From assembly GCA_036403235.1 (NCBI GenBank), contig DASWRI010000012.1, positions 1-47,116 of the forward strand: a stretch of 47,116 bases of DNA. Reading direction: 5' to 3'. The position numbers were made by a program, and so were the translations under genes. Positions 16,149 through 24,814 of the stretch are shown here, in pieces (within the stretch, counting starts at the first letter, position 1; every line of letters starts with the position of its first letter). The notes under the pieces were generated by a model. It ran no database searches and was not told the origin of the DNA. It saw only the letters and a list, made by a program, of their open reading frames with translations. Source of the stretch: JBGTFE01 sp036403235. Its GTDB lineage: Bacteria; Acidobacteriota; Blastocatellia; Pyrinomonadales; Pyrinomonadaceae.

Positions 16149-17237
16149 TTATCCGTTTTTCTGCGAGAAATTTTTCATAAACTCGACCAGTTTTTCAACA
16201 CCTTCGCGCGGGAAAGCGTTGTAAATCGAAGCGCGGATGCCGCCGACCGAGCGGTGTCCTTTTAAGCCGTCGAGACTCTGCGCGGTGGCTTCCGAGCAGA
16301 ATTGTTTTTCGAGTTCTTCCGACGGCAGGCGAAAGGTGACGTTCATCAAAGAGCGCGCGTTTCGTTCGGCGTGGCCGCTGTAAAAACCGTCGCTCGCGTC
16401 AATCGCGTCGTACAAAATTCGGGCTTTTTCCCCGTTTAGTTTTTCCATCGAAGCGAGGCCGCCTTTTTCTCTGAGCCAGTCGCAGACGAGACTGATGATG
16501 TAAATTCCCCAAGTGTTCGGCGTGTTGAGCATCGAATCGTTTTCCGCCAGAAGACTATAATCGAGCATCGAATGCTGATTTTCCGGCACTTTAGCGATTA
16601 AATCGTCGCGGATGATGACGAGCGTGACGCCCGACGGGCCGATGTTTTTCTGCGCTCCGGCGTAAATCAGCGAGTGTTTTGCGACGTCCACCGGTTTTGA
16701 AAGAATGTTTGACGAAGCGTCGCAGATGACGGGAATTCCGCCGCCGTCCAAATCGTATTTGTATTCGACGCCCTCGATGGTTTCGTTCGACGTGTAATGA
16801 ACGTATTTTGCGTTTTCGCTGAAATTAAGCTCGTCCTGCGCCGGTACGGATTTAAAGTTTGTTGCGGCCGAAGAAAAAATCGTGCTCGCATTGCCGCACC
16901 TTTTTGCTTCTTTTATCGCCTTTTTGCCCCAGGTGCCGGTAATAACGTAATCGGCCGTTTCGTCATGGCCGAGAAAATTTATCGGAATCATCGAAAACTG
17001 CAGAGACGCGCCGCCCTGCAGAAACAAAATTCGGTAGTTTTCCGGCACGCTTAAAAGCTCGCGAATACCTTGTTCGGCGGCGTGCAGAATCGGTTCGAAA
17101 TATTTCGAGCGATGACTGACTTCCATCACGCTCATGCCGATTCCGCCGAGCGAAATCATCTCCTCTTTAGCCTTTTCCAAAACCGATAAAGGCATAACCG
17201 CCGGCCCGGCGCTGAAATTGTATATTCTTTCGGTCAT
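16149..17237 (-). CDS. serC: Phosphoserine aminotransferase
   Basis: This PLP aminotransferase of 362 residues converts 3-phosphohydroxypyruvate and glutamate to phosphoserine and 2-oxoglutarate. It has the signature N-terminus NFSAGPAVMPLSVLE, the LQGGASLQFSMIPINFL motif, and AGAQKNIGPSGVT with the PLP lysine. VGGIRASIYNAFP near the C-terminus binds the substrate phosphate. The length is typical. AAGGAG precedes the ATG. It is the serine supply enzyme; no serA or serB is nearby. Confidence 0.95.
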   Translation of the reverse strand: MTERIYNFSAGPAVMPLSVLEKAKEEMISLGGIGMSVMEVSHRSKYFEPILHAAEQGIRELLSVPENYRILFLQGGASLQFSMIPINFLGHDETADYVITGTWGKKAIKEAKRCGNASTIFSSAATNFKSVPAQDELNFSENAKYVHYTSNETIEGVEYKYDLDGGGIPVICDASSNILSKPVDVAKHSLIYAGAQKNIGPSGVTLVIIRDDLIAKVPENQHSMLDYSLLAENDSMLNTPNTWGIYIISLVCDWLREKGGLASMEKLNGEKARILYDAIDASDGFYSGHAERNARSLMNVTFRLPSEELEKQFCSEATAQSLDGLKGHRSVGGIRASIYNAFPREGVEKLVEFMKNFSQKNG

Positions 17238-17255
17238 TTATTCTCCTTGTAGAAT

Positions 17256-17318
17256 CAGTGAGCGGTATGCAGTAAACAGTTAAGAAAAATGCCGTCGGCT
17301 GCGGCTCACGGCTCACTG
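17256..17318. repeat. Imperfect palindrome upstream of serC
   Basis: CAGTGAGC (17256-17263) pairs with GCTCACTG (17311-17318), with TTAAG and CAGTAAACAG/CTGTTTATT-type repeats around it. It has the same style as the other intergenic palindromes in this window. The rest of the space to 17496 is AT-rich, with GGAGG just before the next gene. Confidence 0.5.
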
Positions 17319-17496
17319 TTTATTAAAATATCACAGCTCAAAAGTTTAATAAATTTACCTAAATCAACTTTTCCGCTTCAAAAATATGCGAAACTTGGAG
17401 TAAAATAACGATAATTAACAACTCTTCTTTTTTCGGCGGCATCTTAGAGGAGCGTTTCCGAAATACATATCAAAAAACGAGTTTGGAGGATTATAA

Positions 17497-18855
17497 ATGT
17501 TTCGTAAAAATTATTTTACATTTCTTTTAGCAGCAGCATTATTTTTAGTCGGCGGCGTGGCCGCATTCGGGCAGACGGCTCCGGTTTCCGGTAAAGTGGT
17601 CGTCAAAAAAGGCGACGCGGTCGAGCCGGTCGCGGGCGCGCTGGTCGAAGTTTTTCGCGTCGGCAGCAAAACCAAAATGCCGTCGGACAAAACCGATAAA
17701 AAAGGCAACTTCGCTTTTGCCGGTCTGCCGCTCGGCGAAAGATATATTTTAGCAATCAGCGGGCCGGGAATTTCGCCGCTTGTTTATCCGGGAGTGTCGC
17801 CCGGCGGCGATTCTCTGACCATATCGGTTTCCGAAGGCGACGGCAAACGTTTTACCGATGAAGAAGTAAGACAGGTTCTGGCCAAAAAAACAACCACGAC
17901 GACCACCAACGGTAATACCAACACAACAACCACCACGACCACCGCCGATGCCGATAAACCGGTCGAGCTGACCGATGAACAGAAAAAGCAGCAGGCCGAT
18001 GAACAGAAAAAGATAGCTGAAATCGCGGCCAAAAATAAAAATACCGACCAGAAAAACACTCTTCGCGAAGCGGCTTTGAAAGAAGGCGTCGCCGCGCTGA
18101 CGGCCAAAGATTACGATACGGCAGTCGCTAAATTTGACGAAGGCTATAAAGTCGACACCGAATTTGTCGGCAGCGCGCCGGTCTTTTTAACCGCTAAAGC
18201 CAAATCTTTATCAAATCGCGGCGTCGAAAGATTTAATAAAGCCAACAAGCTGACCGACCCGACCGCCAAAGTAGAAGCATTGAACTCGGTGACGAAAGAT
18301 TTTTCGGACGCGGTCGATGCTTTCAATACTTCCTGGACAATTCTGAAAAACGCGCCGGCGACCTCTATTCCCGACCAGAAAAATTACGAAATCAATAAAT
18401 CCGAAGCATTAAACGGACTTAAAAATCTCGTCTTTTATATGATTGCCACCGAGCGCGTCGACAGTACGAAAACGGCGACGATTAAAGCTCTGCTTCAGGA
18501 ATACATGAACATCGAACCGGATGCCGCCGCGAAAGTTAAAGCGCAGATAAGTCTGGCCGATATTTATCGGCTGTCGGCTGATTCGGACAATGCGATTGGC
18601 GAATACAGAAAAGCTCTGGAAATGTCGCCCGACAACGTCGATGCTCTGGCCGGATTAGGTCTGTCTTTGTTCAACTCCGGCGAAGTTTCCGGCAATGTCG
18701 CGCAGAAACAGGAAGGCTTAAATTTTATGCAGCGCTTTATCGATGTTGCACCCGACAATCACAAATACAAAGCGGATATCGTCGGTTTGATTGATTATCT
18801 CAAACAGCAGAAACTGACTCCGCAAAAAGTGACGACGACGAAAAAGAAAAACTAA
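17497..18855 (+). CDS. Secreted protein with carboxypeptidase-like domain, Thr tract and TPR repeats
   Basis: This protein of 452 residues has a signal peptide (cleavage near AAFGQ, residue 26). Residues 28-115 form a carboxypeptidase regulatory-like beta-sandwich (SGKVVVKKG...GALVEVF...KGNFAFAGLPLG). Residues 132-150 are a threonine-rich linker (TTTTTTNGNTNTTTTTTT), followed by a Lys/Gln-rich helix. Residues 195-440 carry TPR-like repeats, for example NAIGEYRKALEMSPDNVDALAGLGLSLF. It is exported and probably works as a scaffold in the envelope; no enzyme motif is seen. GGAGG lies 9 bases before the ATG. It has its own strong terminator, so it is monocistronic. Confidence 0.78.
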   Translation: MFRKNYFTFLLAAALFLVGGVAAFGQTAPVSGKVVVKKGDAVEPVAGALVEVFRVGSKTKMPSDKTDKKGNFAFAGLPLGERYILAISGPGISPLVYPGVSPGGDSLTISVSEGDGKRFTDEEVRQVLAKKTTTTTTNGNTNTTTTTTTADADKPVELTDEQKKQQADEQKKIAEIAAKNKNTDQKNTLREAALKEGVAALTAKDYDTAVAKFDEGYKVDTEFVGSAPVFLTAKAKSLSNRGVERFNKANKLTDPTAKVEALNSVTKDFSDAVDAFNTSWTILKNAPATSIPDQKNYEINKSEALNGLKNLVFYMIATERVDSTKTATIKALLQEYMNIEPDAAAKVKAQISLADIYRLSADSDNAIGEYRKALEMSPDNVDALAGLGLSLFNSGEVSGNVAQKQEGLNFMQRFIDVAPDNHKYKADIVGLIDYLKQQKLTPQKVTTTKKKN

Positions 18856-18877
18856 GAACCTTTTTAGTTTTGCAGCG

Positions 18878-18920
18878 AAAGGCCGGATTTGACGATAATC
18901 GTCAAATCCGGCCTTTGCTT
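18878..18920 (+). terminator. Perfect hairpin terminator
   Basis: An 18-bp perfect stem (18878-18895 with 18899-18916) and TAA loop follow the TPR protein. It has the same loop as the csp terminator. The tail is GCTT, with only a short T-run. Confidence 0.8.
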
Positions 18921-18957
18921 TACCGAAAAAAATAAATTTCGGATTCACAAAAGAATC

Positions 18958-18987
18958 TTGACACCCGCCCGCACAGCATTGTATTAT
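18958..18987 (+). promoter_or_regulatory. Sigma-70-like promoter of the pil operon
   Basis: TTGACA (18958-18963) lies 18 bases before TATTAT (18982-18987), about 100 bases upstream of the pilB ATG. Confidence 0.6.
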
Positions 18988-19085
18988 TATTTATCAACGA
19001 TGTTTATCATCGTTTTGTTTGTTTCTCGCACTTATCATTTCCACATCTGAAAATTTCTTGCAAAAAGAAATATTTCCATAAATAA

Positions 19086-20927
19086 ATGTCAGCAAAACTT
19101 GGGGAAATCCTTGTCCGCGAAAATTTAATAACTTCGCAGCAACTGCGCGAGGCGCTCGAATACCAGCGCGCGAGCGGCGGGCGTTTAGGTTCAAATCTCG
19201 TCAAGCTCGGAATTATTTCCGACGACGTGATTACCGCCGTTTTGTCGCGTCAATACGGAGTTCCGTCGATTAACCTCGAGCTTTTTCAAATTGAAGACGA
19301 AACCATCAAACTGATTTCTCATGAAGTCGCACTTAAATATTCGGTTCTGCCGATTTCCAAAGTCGGCGCTACTTTGACGCTGGCGATGGCCGACCCGACC
19401 AATGTTTTTGCGATGGACGACATCAAGTTTATGACCGGCTTGAATGTCGAGCCGGTCATCGCTTCGGAAGCCTCGCTCTCAATCGCCATCGGAAAATATT
19501 ACAGCTCGACCAAGAAAATAGATATTTTTGATTTCGCCACCGTCGGCGAGCTTGAAAGAAACGGCAAACCGGTCGCCAAAAACGGAAACGGAAATGGAAA
19601 CGGCAAAGGCCTGAAAATCGGCGAAAGGCTCGTCGAATCGGATTTGACCGTCTCGCTCGACCGTTTCGAGTTCGACAAAAACGGCGCCGAAGAATTTGAA
19701 GTCATCGAAGAAAACGAGGAAATCGACCTCGCCGAGCTGGCCAAAGCGAGCGAAGACGCTCCGGTCGTTCGTCTCGTCAACGTTCTTCTGGTCGATTCTT
19801 TAAGACGCGGCGCATCCGACATTCACATCGAGCCGTACGAAAAAGATTTTCGCATCCGCTTTCGCATCGACGGCGTTTTGTATGACGTCATGCACCCGCC
19901 GATGAAAATGCGCGACGCGCTGCTCTCGCGTCTGAAAATTATGGCGAAGCTCGATATTTCCGAGAAACGCCTGCCGCAGGACGGACGCATCAAGATTAAA
20001 GTAAAAATCGACAACCGCTCGCGCGAGCTCGATTTCCGCGTTTCGAGTCTGCCGACGCTGTTCGGCGAAAAAATCGTGCTTCGTCTCCTTGATAAAGACA
20101 AGTTGATGCTCGATATGACCAAGCTCGGCTTCGAGCAGCAATCCCTGGAAATTTTCCAGCGCAACATCTCCAAGCCTTACGGAATGGTTCTTGTTACCGG
20201 CCCGACCGGCTCGGGTAAAACGAACACGCTTTATTCAGCTTTGCAGTCATTAAATACGCCCGAAACAAATATTATGACGGCCGAAGACCCGGTCGAGTTC
20301 AATTTGCCCGGCATCAATCAGGTGCAGATGAAAGAGCAAATCGGTTTGAATTTCGCCGCCGCGCTTCGCTCATTTTTGCGCCAAGACCCGAATATAATTC
20401 TCGTCGGCGAAATCCGCGACTTTGAAACGGCGGAAATCGCCATCAAAGCCGCGCTCACCGGCCACATGGTTTTATCGACTTTGCACACGAACGACGCGCC
20501 CTCGACGATTTCGCGTCTCGTCAATATGGGCATCGAGCCGTTTCTGGTCGCCACGTCGGTCAACATTATTCAGGCGCAGAGACTTATCAGGCGCATTTGC
20601 AGCAATTGTAAAGAAGAACAGAAACTCCCCACGGAAGCGTTCGTCGAAATCGGTTTTTCGGCCGAAGAAGCGCCGAGCTTGAAAGCTTACAAAGGAACTG
20701 GCTGCCAGACGTGCAACGGAACGGGCTACAAGGGCAGAATCGGTCTTTACGAAGTGATGGAAGTCACGGACGAACTGCGCGAGCTTATCATTATCGGCGC
20801 GAGCGCAATCGAGCTCAGAAGAAAGGCAATTGAATGCGGAATGATTACTCTGCGCGAATCGGGTTTATACAAATTGCGCGACGGAGTTACGACGATTGAG
20901 GAAGTAGTGAAGGAAACGATTTTATAA
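19086..20927 (+). CDS. pilB: Type IV pilus assembly ATPase
   Basis: This cytoplasmic motor ATPase of 613 residues drives pilin polymerisation. The N-terminal MshEN-type domain (residues 1-150) has KLGEILVRENLI and LVKLGIISDDVI. The ATPase core has GPTGSGKT (Walker A, near residue 373), DPNIILVGEIRD (Walker B) and the His box GHMVLSTLHTNDA. A four-cysteine zinc site (CSNC near 504 and CQTC near 539) marks PilB/GspE rather than PilT. A Gly/Asn-rich linker (NGNGNGNGKG) joins the N-domain to the core. It is first in the operon with pilT and pilC. The ribosome site is weak. Confidence 0.95.
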   Translation: MSAKLGEILVRENLITSQQLREALEYQRASGGRLGSNLVKLGIISDDVITAVLSRQYGVPSINLELFQIEDETIKLISHEVALKYSVLPISKVGATLTLAMADPTNVFAMDDIKFMTGLNVEPVIASEASLSIAIGKYYSSTKKIDIFDFATVGELERNGKPVAKNGNGNGNGKGLKIGERLVESDLTVSLDRFEFDKNGAEEFEVIEENEEIDLAELAKASEDAPVVRLVNVLLVDSLRRGASDIHIEPYEKDFRIRFRIDGVLYDVMHPPMKMRDALLSRLKIMAKLDISEKRLPQDGRIKIKVKIDNRSRELDFRVSSLPTLFGEKIVLRLLDKDKLMLDMTKLGFEQQSLEIFQRNISKPYGMVLVTGPTGSGKTNTLYSALQSLNTPETNIMTAEDPVEFNLPGINQVQMKEQIGLNFAAALRSFLRQDPNIILVGEIRDFETAEIAIKAALTGHMVLSTLHTNDAPSTISRLVNMGIEPFLVATSVNIIQAQRLIRRICSNCKEEQKLPTEAFVEIGFSAEEAPSLKAYKGTGCQTCNGTGYKGRIGLYEVMEVTDELRELIIIGASAIELRRKAIECGMITLRESGLYKLRDGVTTIEEVVKETIL

Positions 20928-20941
20928 GGATGGGAGGAAGT

Positions 20942-21760
20942 ATGTTGTTTAGGGCAATAGCATTATCGTTGGCATTATTAATCGGAATCGGGGCAATTAT
21001 CCCTTTGGTGAGCGACCACGCCGAAGCGGGCTCATTTAAAAAGAAAAAGAAAAAACGCGCCAAATACAAAAAATATTCGAAAAAATGGTGGCGCGCCTAT
21101 TATCAGAGAAAAAATCGCCAGTCGTCTCTCGCAAAACGCAAGCGTGCGATGCGCGTTCGCCAAATTTTGCTGGCCCGCGACAGCGAGCTGAAACAGGCTA
21201 GTGAAGCGAGCGAAAATTCAAAAAACAAAGTCAGCAAAAACTCCGTCGTAGCCGATACGACGCCGGCGCTTCTGCCTTCGGGCGAAGTCGCGCCGAAAGG
21301 CTGGAAATCGAATCTGGTTTCGAACGGTGAGCTTCAGTTCAGAGTTGACGACGACTCGGGAGCGCAAATCGGCTCGGCTTCGATTGCAATCGTCGGGCCG
21401 GCGATGAACGCCGAAGGCACTACCATTGCGAAAAACAAAACCGTCGGCGGCGTTCCCGTAACTTCTCTGCGCAGCACCGTCATCGACCGGATGATTAAAG
21501 AACAGGGCTGGGTCGTCAACGATTTTCAAAAGGAAATCGGTGGCAAAAAAGTCTATGTCGTCGTCGCGCAGTCGCCGGGCGCGGGCGGCGCGGTTCAATC
21601 CAGAATGTTTTATTTTACGGAAGTTGAAGGCCGCATCTACAGCGTCTCGACCAGCTCGCCGAACGATTCGACCGAACGCCTTGTTCAGGAATCAGAAAAA
21701 GTTATCGACTCGCTCCAGCGCCGCAAAAGCAATACCCAGCAGGCAGCAATCAAAGAGTGA
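20942..21760 (+). CDS. Secreted basic protein between pilB and pilT, unknown function
   Basis: The start is the ATG at 20942, preceded by GGGAGGAAG, rather than the one at 20930. The product has about 272 residues. The N-terminus is a signal peptide ending near HAEAG, then a very basic stretch (FKKKKKKRAKYKKYSKKWW, followed by more Arg/Lys to about residue 75). The C-terminal part (about residues 105-260) is alpha/beta with GKKVYVVVAQSPG and is probably a folded domain. No known family was recognised. It is 15 bases after pilB and on the same strand, so an envelope role in the pilus is inferred from context only. Confidence 0.7.
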   Translation: MLFRAIALSLALLIGIGAIIPLVSDHAEAGSFKKKKKKRAKYKKYSKKWWRAYYQRKNRQSSLAKRKRAMRVRQILLARDSELKQASEASENSKNKVSKNSVVADTTPALLPSGEVAPKGWKSNLVSNGELQFRVDDDSGAQIGSASIAIVGPAMNAEGTTIAKNKTVGGVPVTSLRSTVIDRMIKEQGWVVNDFQKEIGGKKVYVVVAQSPGAGGAVQSRMFYFTEVEGRIYSVSTSSPNDSTERLVQESEKVIDSLQRRKSNTQQAAIKE

Positions 21761-21765
21761 AAAAC

Positions 21766-21830
21766 GAGCGGTGAAAAGTGAATAGTTAGAAACGAATTCA
21801 CTTTTCACTGCTCACCTTTCACTTTTCACC
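21766..21830 (+). promoter_or_regulatory. Switch-like palindrome upstream of pilT
   Basis: One left arm (21766-21783) can pair with 21796-21813 (18 positions, one wobble). Its inner 13 bases (21770-21782) can instead pair perfectly with 21818-21830, which lies 6 bases from the pilT ATG. The two pairings exclude each other. No Shine-Dalgarno is visible for pilT. Confidence 0.5.
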
Positions 21831-21836
21831 AAATTT

Positions 21837-23039
21837 ATGAATCTCGACCAGCAAAACAATTTATCATCACAAATAACGCTTCCCGACCTTTTGAGGCAGA
21901 TGACCGATTTGGGCGGCTCGGACTTGCACTTGACGACGAACTCGCCGCCGCAGGTGCGTGTTCACGGCCATTTAAGCCCGCTCGACGGCTACGCGCCGAT
22001 GACTCCGGCGGAAACGAAACAGCTTGCCTACTCGGTTTTGACCGACGCGCAAAAACATCGTTTTGAAGAAAATCTGGAGCTCGATTTTTCGTTCGGATTA
22101 AAAGGAATGTCGCGTTTTCGCGCCAATCTTTTTAATCAAAAAGGCGCGGTCGGCGCGGTTTTTCGCGCGATTCCCTACGAAATCAAATCTTTTGACGGGC
22201 TCGGGCTTCCGACCGTCGTTTCCGATTTATGCAAAAAGCCGCGCGGTTTGATTCTCGTTACCGGCCCGACCGGTTCGGGAAAATCGACGACGCTCGCCTC
22301 GATGATAGACAAAATCAACATCGAGCGCCACGACCATATTTTAACCATCGAAGACCCGATAGAATTTCTGCACAATCACAAAAACTGTGTCGTCAACCAG
22401 CGCGAAGTCGCCGCTGACACGCATACTTTTACTGCCGCGCTGCGCACCGCTTTGCGTCAGGACCCGGACGTGGTGTTGATTGGCGAAATGCGCGATTTGG
22501 AAACGATTGAGATGGCGCTGCGCATCGCCGAAACCGGCCATTTGACGTTTGCGACGCTGCACACGAATTCGGCTTATTCGACCATCAACCGCATCATCGA
22601 CGTTTTTCCGGCCGAACAGCAAGCTCAGGTTCGGACACAGCTTTCGCTCGTGCTCGAAGGAATTATGTGTCAATCGCTGCTGCCGAAAGCGACGGGCGAC
22701 GGCCGCGTCATGGCGCTCGAGATTCTTATTCCGAATTCCGCCATCCGCAATTTGATTCGCGAAGACAAAATTCACCAGATTTATTCGATGATGCAGACCG
22801 GTCAGGACAAATTCGGGATGCAGACGTTTAATCAGGCGCTCGCGTCGCTCTATCACAAACGCCAAATTACGCTTGAAGTCGCGATGCAGCGCTCATCAAA
22901 CGCCGACGAGCTGAAAGATTTAATCGAGCGCGGTTCGGGCATCAATCAAGCCTACGGCGGAAACGCAAAACCCGCTATGCCGCAAGGAAGTCCCTACGCG
23001 CAAGGCCGTCCAATCGGGCAGCGTCCGCCGGTCAGATAA
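21837..23039 (+). CDS. pilT: Type IV pilus retraction ATPase
   Basis: This hexameric ATPase of 400 residues depolymerises pili for twitching. It has GPTGSGKS (Walker A), DPDVVLIGEMRD (Walker B) and GHLTFATLHTNSA (His box). The retraction signature AIRNLIRE is followed by GMQTFNQAL, which separates PilT from PilB. The C-terminus is Pro/Gly-rich and probably disordered. Order and strand place it in the pil operon. The switch-like palindrome lies directly before the start. Confidence 0.96.
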   Translation: MNLDQQNNLSSQITLPDLLRQMTDLGGSDLHLTTNSPPQVRVHGHLSPLDGYAPMTPAETKQLAYSVLTDAQKHRFEENLELDFSFGLKGMSRFRANLFNQKGAVGAVFRAIPYEIKSFDGLGLPTVVSDLCKKPRGLILVTGPTGSGKSTTLASMIDKINIERHDHILTIEDPIEFLHNHKNCVVNQREVAADTHTFTAALRTALRQDPDVVLIGEMRDLETIEMALRIAETGHLTFATLHTNSAYSTINRIIDVFPAEQQAQVRTQLSLVLEGIMCQSLLPKATGDGRVMALEILIPNSAIRNLIREDKIHQIYSMMQTGQDKFGMQTFNQALASLYHKRQITLEVAMQRSSNADELKDLIERGSGINQAYGGNAKPAMPQGSPYAQGRPIGQRPPVR

Positions 23040-23104
23040 TTAAAATTCCAGATGAAAAATACAAAATTTTAATTTTTCATTGAAAGAGGAGCAAATAGAA
23101 AATA

Positions 23105-24337
23105 ATGCCAACATACGCTTATAAAGGTCGCAACCGCCTAAACGAAATGGTTTCCGGCGAAAAAACCGCCGCCAGCCAGGACGAGCTTCGCGCGCTTCTG
23201 CGTCGCGAGCAAATCGTGATGACGCAGGCTTCGGAAAAAGGACGCGAAATCTCGATTCCGAAACTCGGCAGAAGCAAAAAAGTAAAGGCCAAGGAGCTTT
23301 CCGTTTTCACGCGCCAGTTTTCCGTCATGATTGACGCCGGTCTGCCGCTCGTCCAATGTCTCGACATTTTGGCGCAGCAGCAAAACAATCCGTTTTTCAA
23401 AGACGTTTTGATTCAGGTGCGCCAGCACGTCGAAGAAGGCTCGACGCTTTCGGCCGCGCTCGAAAAACATCCGAAGGTTTTCGACCAGCTTTACACGCAC
23501 ATGGTCGAAGCGGGCGAAACGGGCGGCGTGTTGGATTTGATTTTGCAGCGCCTCGCGACATTAATTGAAAAGGTCGTCAAATTAAAACGCAGCATCGTTT
23601 CGGCCTCGATTTATCCGGCGGCGGTCATTTTCGTCGCGGTCGCGGCGGTGGCGATTATTATGGTCGTCGTCATTCCGCAGTTCGAGCAAATCTTTCTTGG
23701 GCTTTTAGGCCCGGGCGAAACTCTGCCGCTGCCGACGCGCATCGTCATGGGAATGAGTAATTTTCTCGCCGGCTGGGGCGGACTCGGACTTTTGGCCTCG
23801 ATAATCTCGATTGCCGTCGGCGTCCGTTTTTATTACAGAACGCCAAAAGGCAGGCACGTGATTGACGCGATTTTGCTCAAAGTTCCAATCTTCGGCGGCA
23901 TCCTCCGAAAAGTCGCCGTCGCGCGTTTTTCGCGCATTTTGTCAACGCTGCTTTCTTCGGGCGTTCCGATTTTGCAGTCGCTGGAAATTACCGCCAAAAC
24001 CGCCGGAAACGTGATTATCGAAGACGCGATTATGAAAGTCCGCTCCGGAGTCGAACGCGGCGAAAGCTTTGTCGAGCCGCTGAAAGCGACCGAAGTCTTC
24101 CCGCACATGGTCGGGCAGATGGTCGGCGTCGGTGAACAAACCGGCGCGCTCGACGCAATGCTCGGAAAAATCGCCGATTTCTACGAAGATGAAGTCGATT
24201 CGGCCATCGCCGACCTTCTGGCATTAATCGAACCCGCCTTGATTGCATTTCTCGGCGTAACCATCGGCTCAATCGTTATATCGATGTACCTGCCGCTCTT
24301 TACGCTCATCGGAAAACTCGCCGGCGGCGCGAAGTAA
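23105..24337 (+). CDS. pilC: Type IV pilus inner-membrane platform protein
   Basis: This 410-residue protein is of the T2SSF/PilC family. It has two repeated cytoplasmic helical domains (for example FTRQFSVMIDAGLPLVQCLDIL and FSRILSTLLSSGVPILQSLEI) and three hydrophobic segments (near residues 170-200, 220-245 and 375-400). It sits in the inner membrane and couples the PilB/PilT motors to the pilus. The length is canonical. AGAGGAG lies before the ATG. It is the last gene of the operon; a strong terminator follows. No pilM-N-O-P-Q or pilin gene is present. Confidence 0.95.
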   Translation: MPTYAYKGRNRLNEMVSGEKTAASQDELRALLRREQIVMTQASEKGREISIPKLGRSKKVKAKELSVFTRQFSVMIDAGLPLVQCLDILAQQQNNPFFKDVLIQVRQHVEEGSTLSAALEKHPKVFDQLYTHMVEAGETGGVLDLILQRLATLIEKVVKLKRSIVSASIYPAAVIFVAVAAVAIIMVVVIPQFEQIFLGLLGPGETLPLPTRIVMGMSNFLAGWGGLGLLASIISIAVGVRFYYRTPKGRHVIDAILLKVPIFGGILRKVAVARFSRILSTLLSSGVPILQSLEITAKTAGNVIIEDAIMKVRSGVERGESFVEPLKATEVFPHMVGQMVGVGEQTGALDAMLGKIADFYEDEVDSAIADLLALIEPALIAFLGVTIGSIVISMYLPLFTLIGKLAGGAK

Positions 24338-24399
24338 TCTGTGCGGTAAATGTCTTAGGCTAATAAAGTTTCAGACTGAAATTTTGTCTCTGACTATAC

Positions 24400-24443
24400 A
24401 AAGAAGAAAGGATTCTCTGAATCAGAGAATCCTTTCTTCTTTT
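24400..24443. terminator. Strong hairpin terminator of the pil operon
   Basis: About 20 bp of perfect stem (24400-24420 with 24422-24442) end in TTTT. The A-rich left arm lets it work on both strands. Confidence 0.88.
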
Positions 24444-24454
24444 GAAATTTAGTT

Positions 24455-24583
24455 TCAATGTAGTTCAAGAACATTTCTTAAATCTCTTAAGGCTTCATCA
24501 ATGGCGTGCTGAACCCTAAAATTTTGATTAATATAACTTAGATTCAATATCTCTGATTGAATCTTCCTTATTGGGGCACGCAT
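24455..24583 (-). CDS. Possible small ORF or gene fragment (42 aa)
   Basis: The minus strand reads MRAPIRKIQSEILNLSYINQ... to ...ALRDLRNVLELH and stops just before the shared terminator. The composition is protein-like and helical. It has no Shine-Dalgarno, and its 5' part lies antisense to the IS1 remnant. It may be the tail of a lost gene, a small protein, or chance. Confidence 0.25.
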   Translation of the reverse strand: MRAPIRKIQSEILNLSYINQNFRVQHAIDEALRDLRNVLELH

Positions 24584-24814
24584 ACAATGCTCAAAGACAA
24601 ATCTCAGACTTATTCGGTTGAAGGCGGCAATGCCGATTTACGTCATTATTTGGCAAGACTACATCGTTCGTCACGTTGTTTCTCCCGTTGTTTCAAAGCC
24701 TGAGCGAGAGCCGTCGAGTTGTTTGTTTACTTTTACAATGAGCGGCAACTTAGGAAAAGACGCTTGCCGACGTATCCGATATATTTAGCCGAAAACTTGC
24801 CAACGCTTATTTAG
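24562..24814 (+). pseudogene. IS1-family transposase remnant (C-terminal part)
   Basis: Only the C-terminal part of the transposase remains, and it contains an in-frame TGA at 24701-24703. The plus frame reads QTYSVEGGNADLRHYLARLH, then RSSRCFSRCFKA, then TGA. It continues in the same frame with ARAVELFVYFYNERQLRKRR and ends ENLPTLI. The VEGxNADLRHYLARL and FSR motifs are typical of the IS1 transposase C-terminus. The upstream two thirds and recognisable inverted ends are gone. It marks an old insertion at the border of the accessory region. A selenocysteine at this TGA is not plausible for a transposase. Confidence 0.75.

Noticed and set aside
24701..24703. Selenocysteine codon in the transposase fragment
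   Set aside because: The frame is a truncated IS1 remnant; a nonsense change in a dead gene is the simpler reading despite selA.
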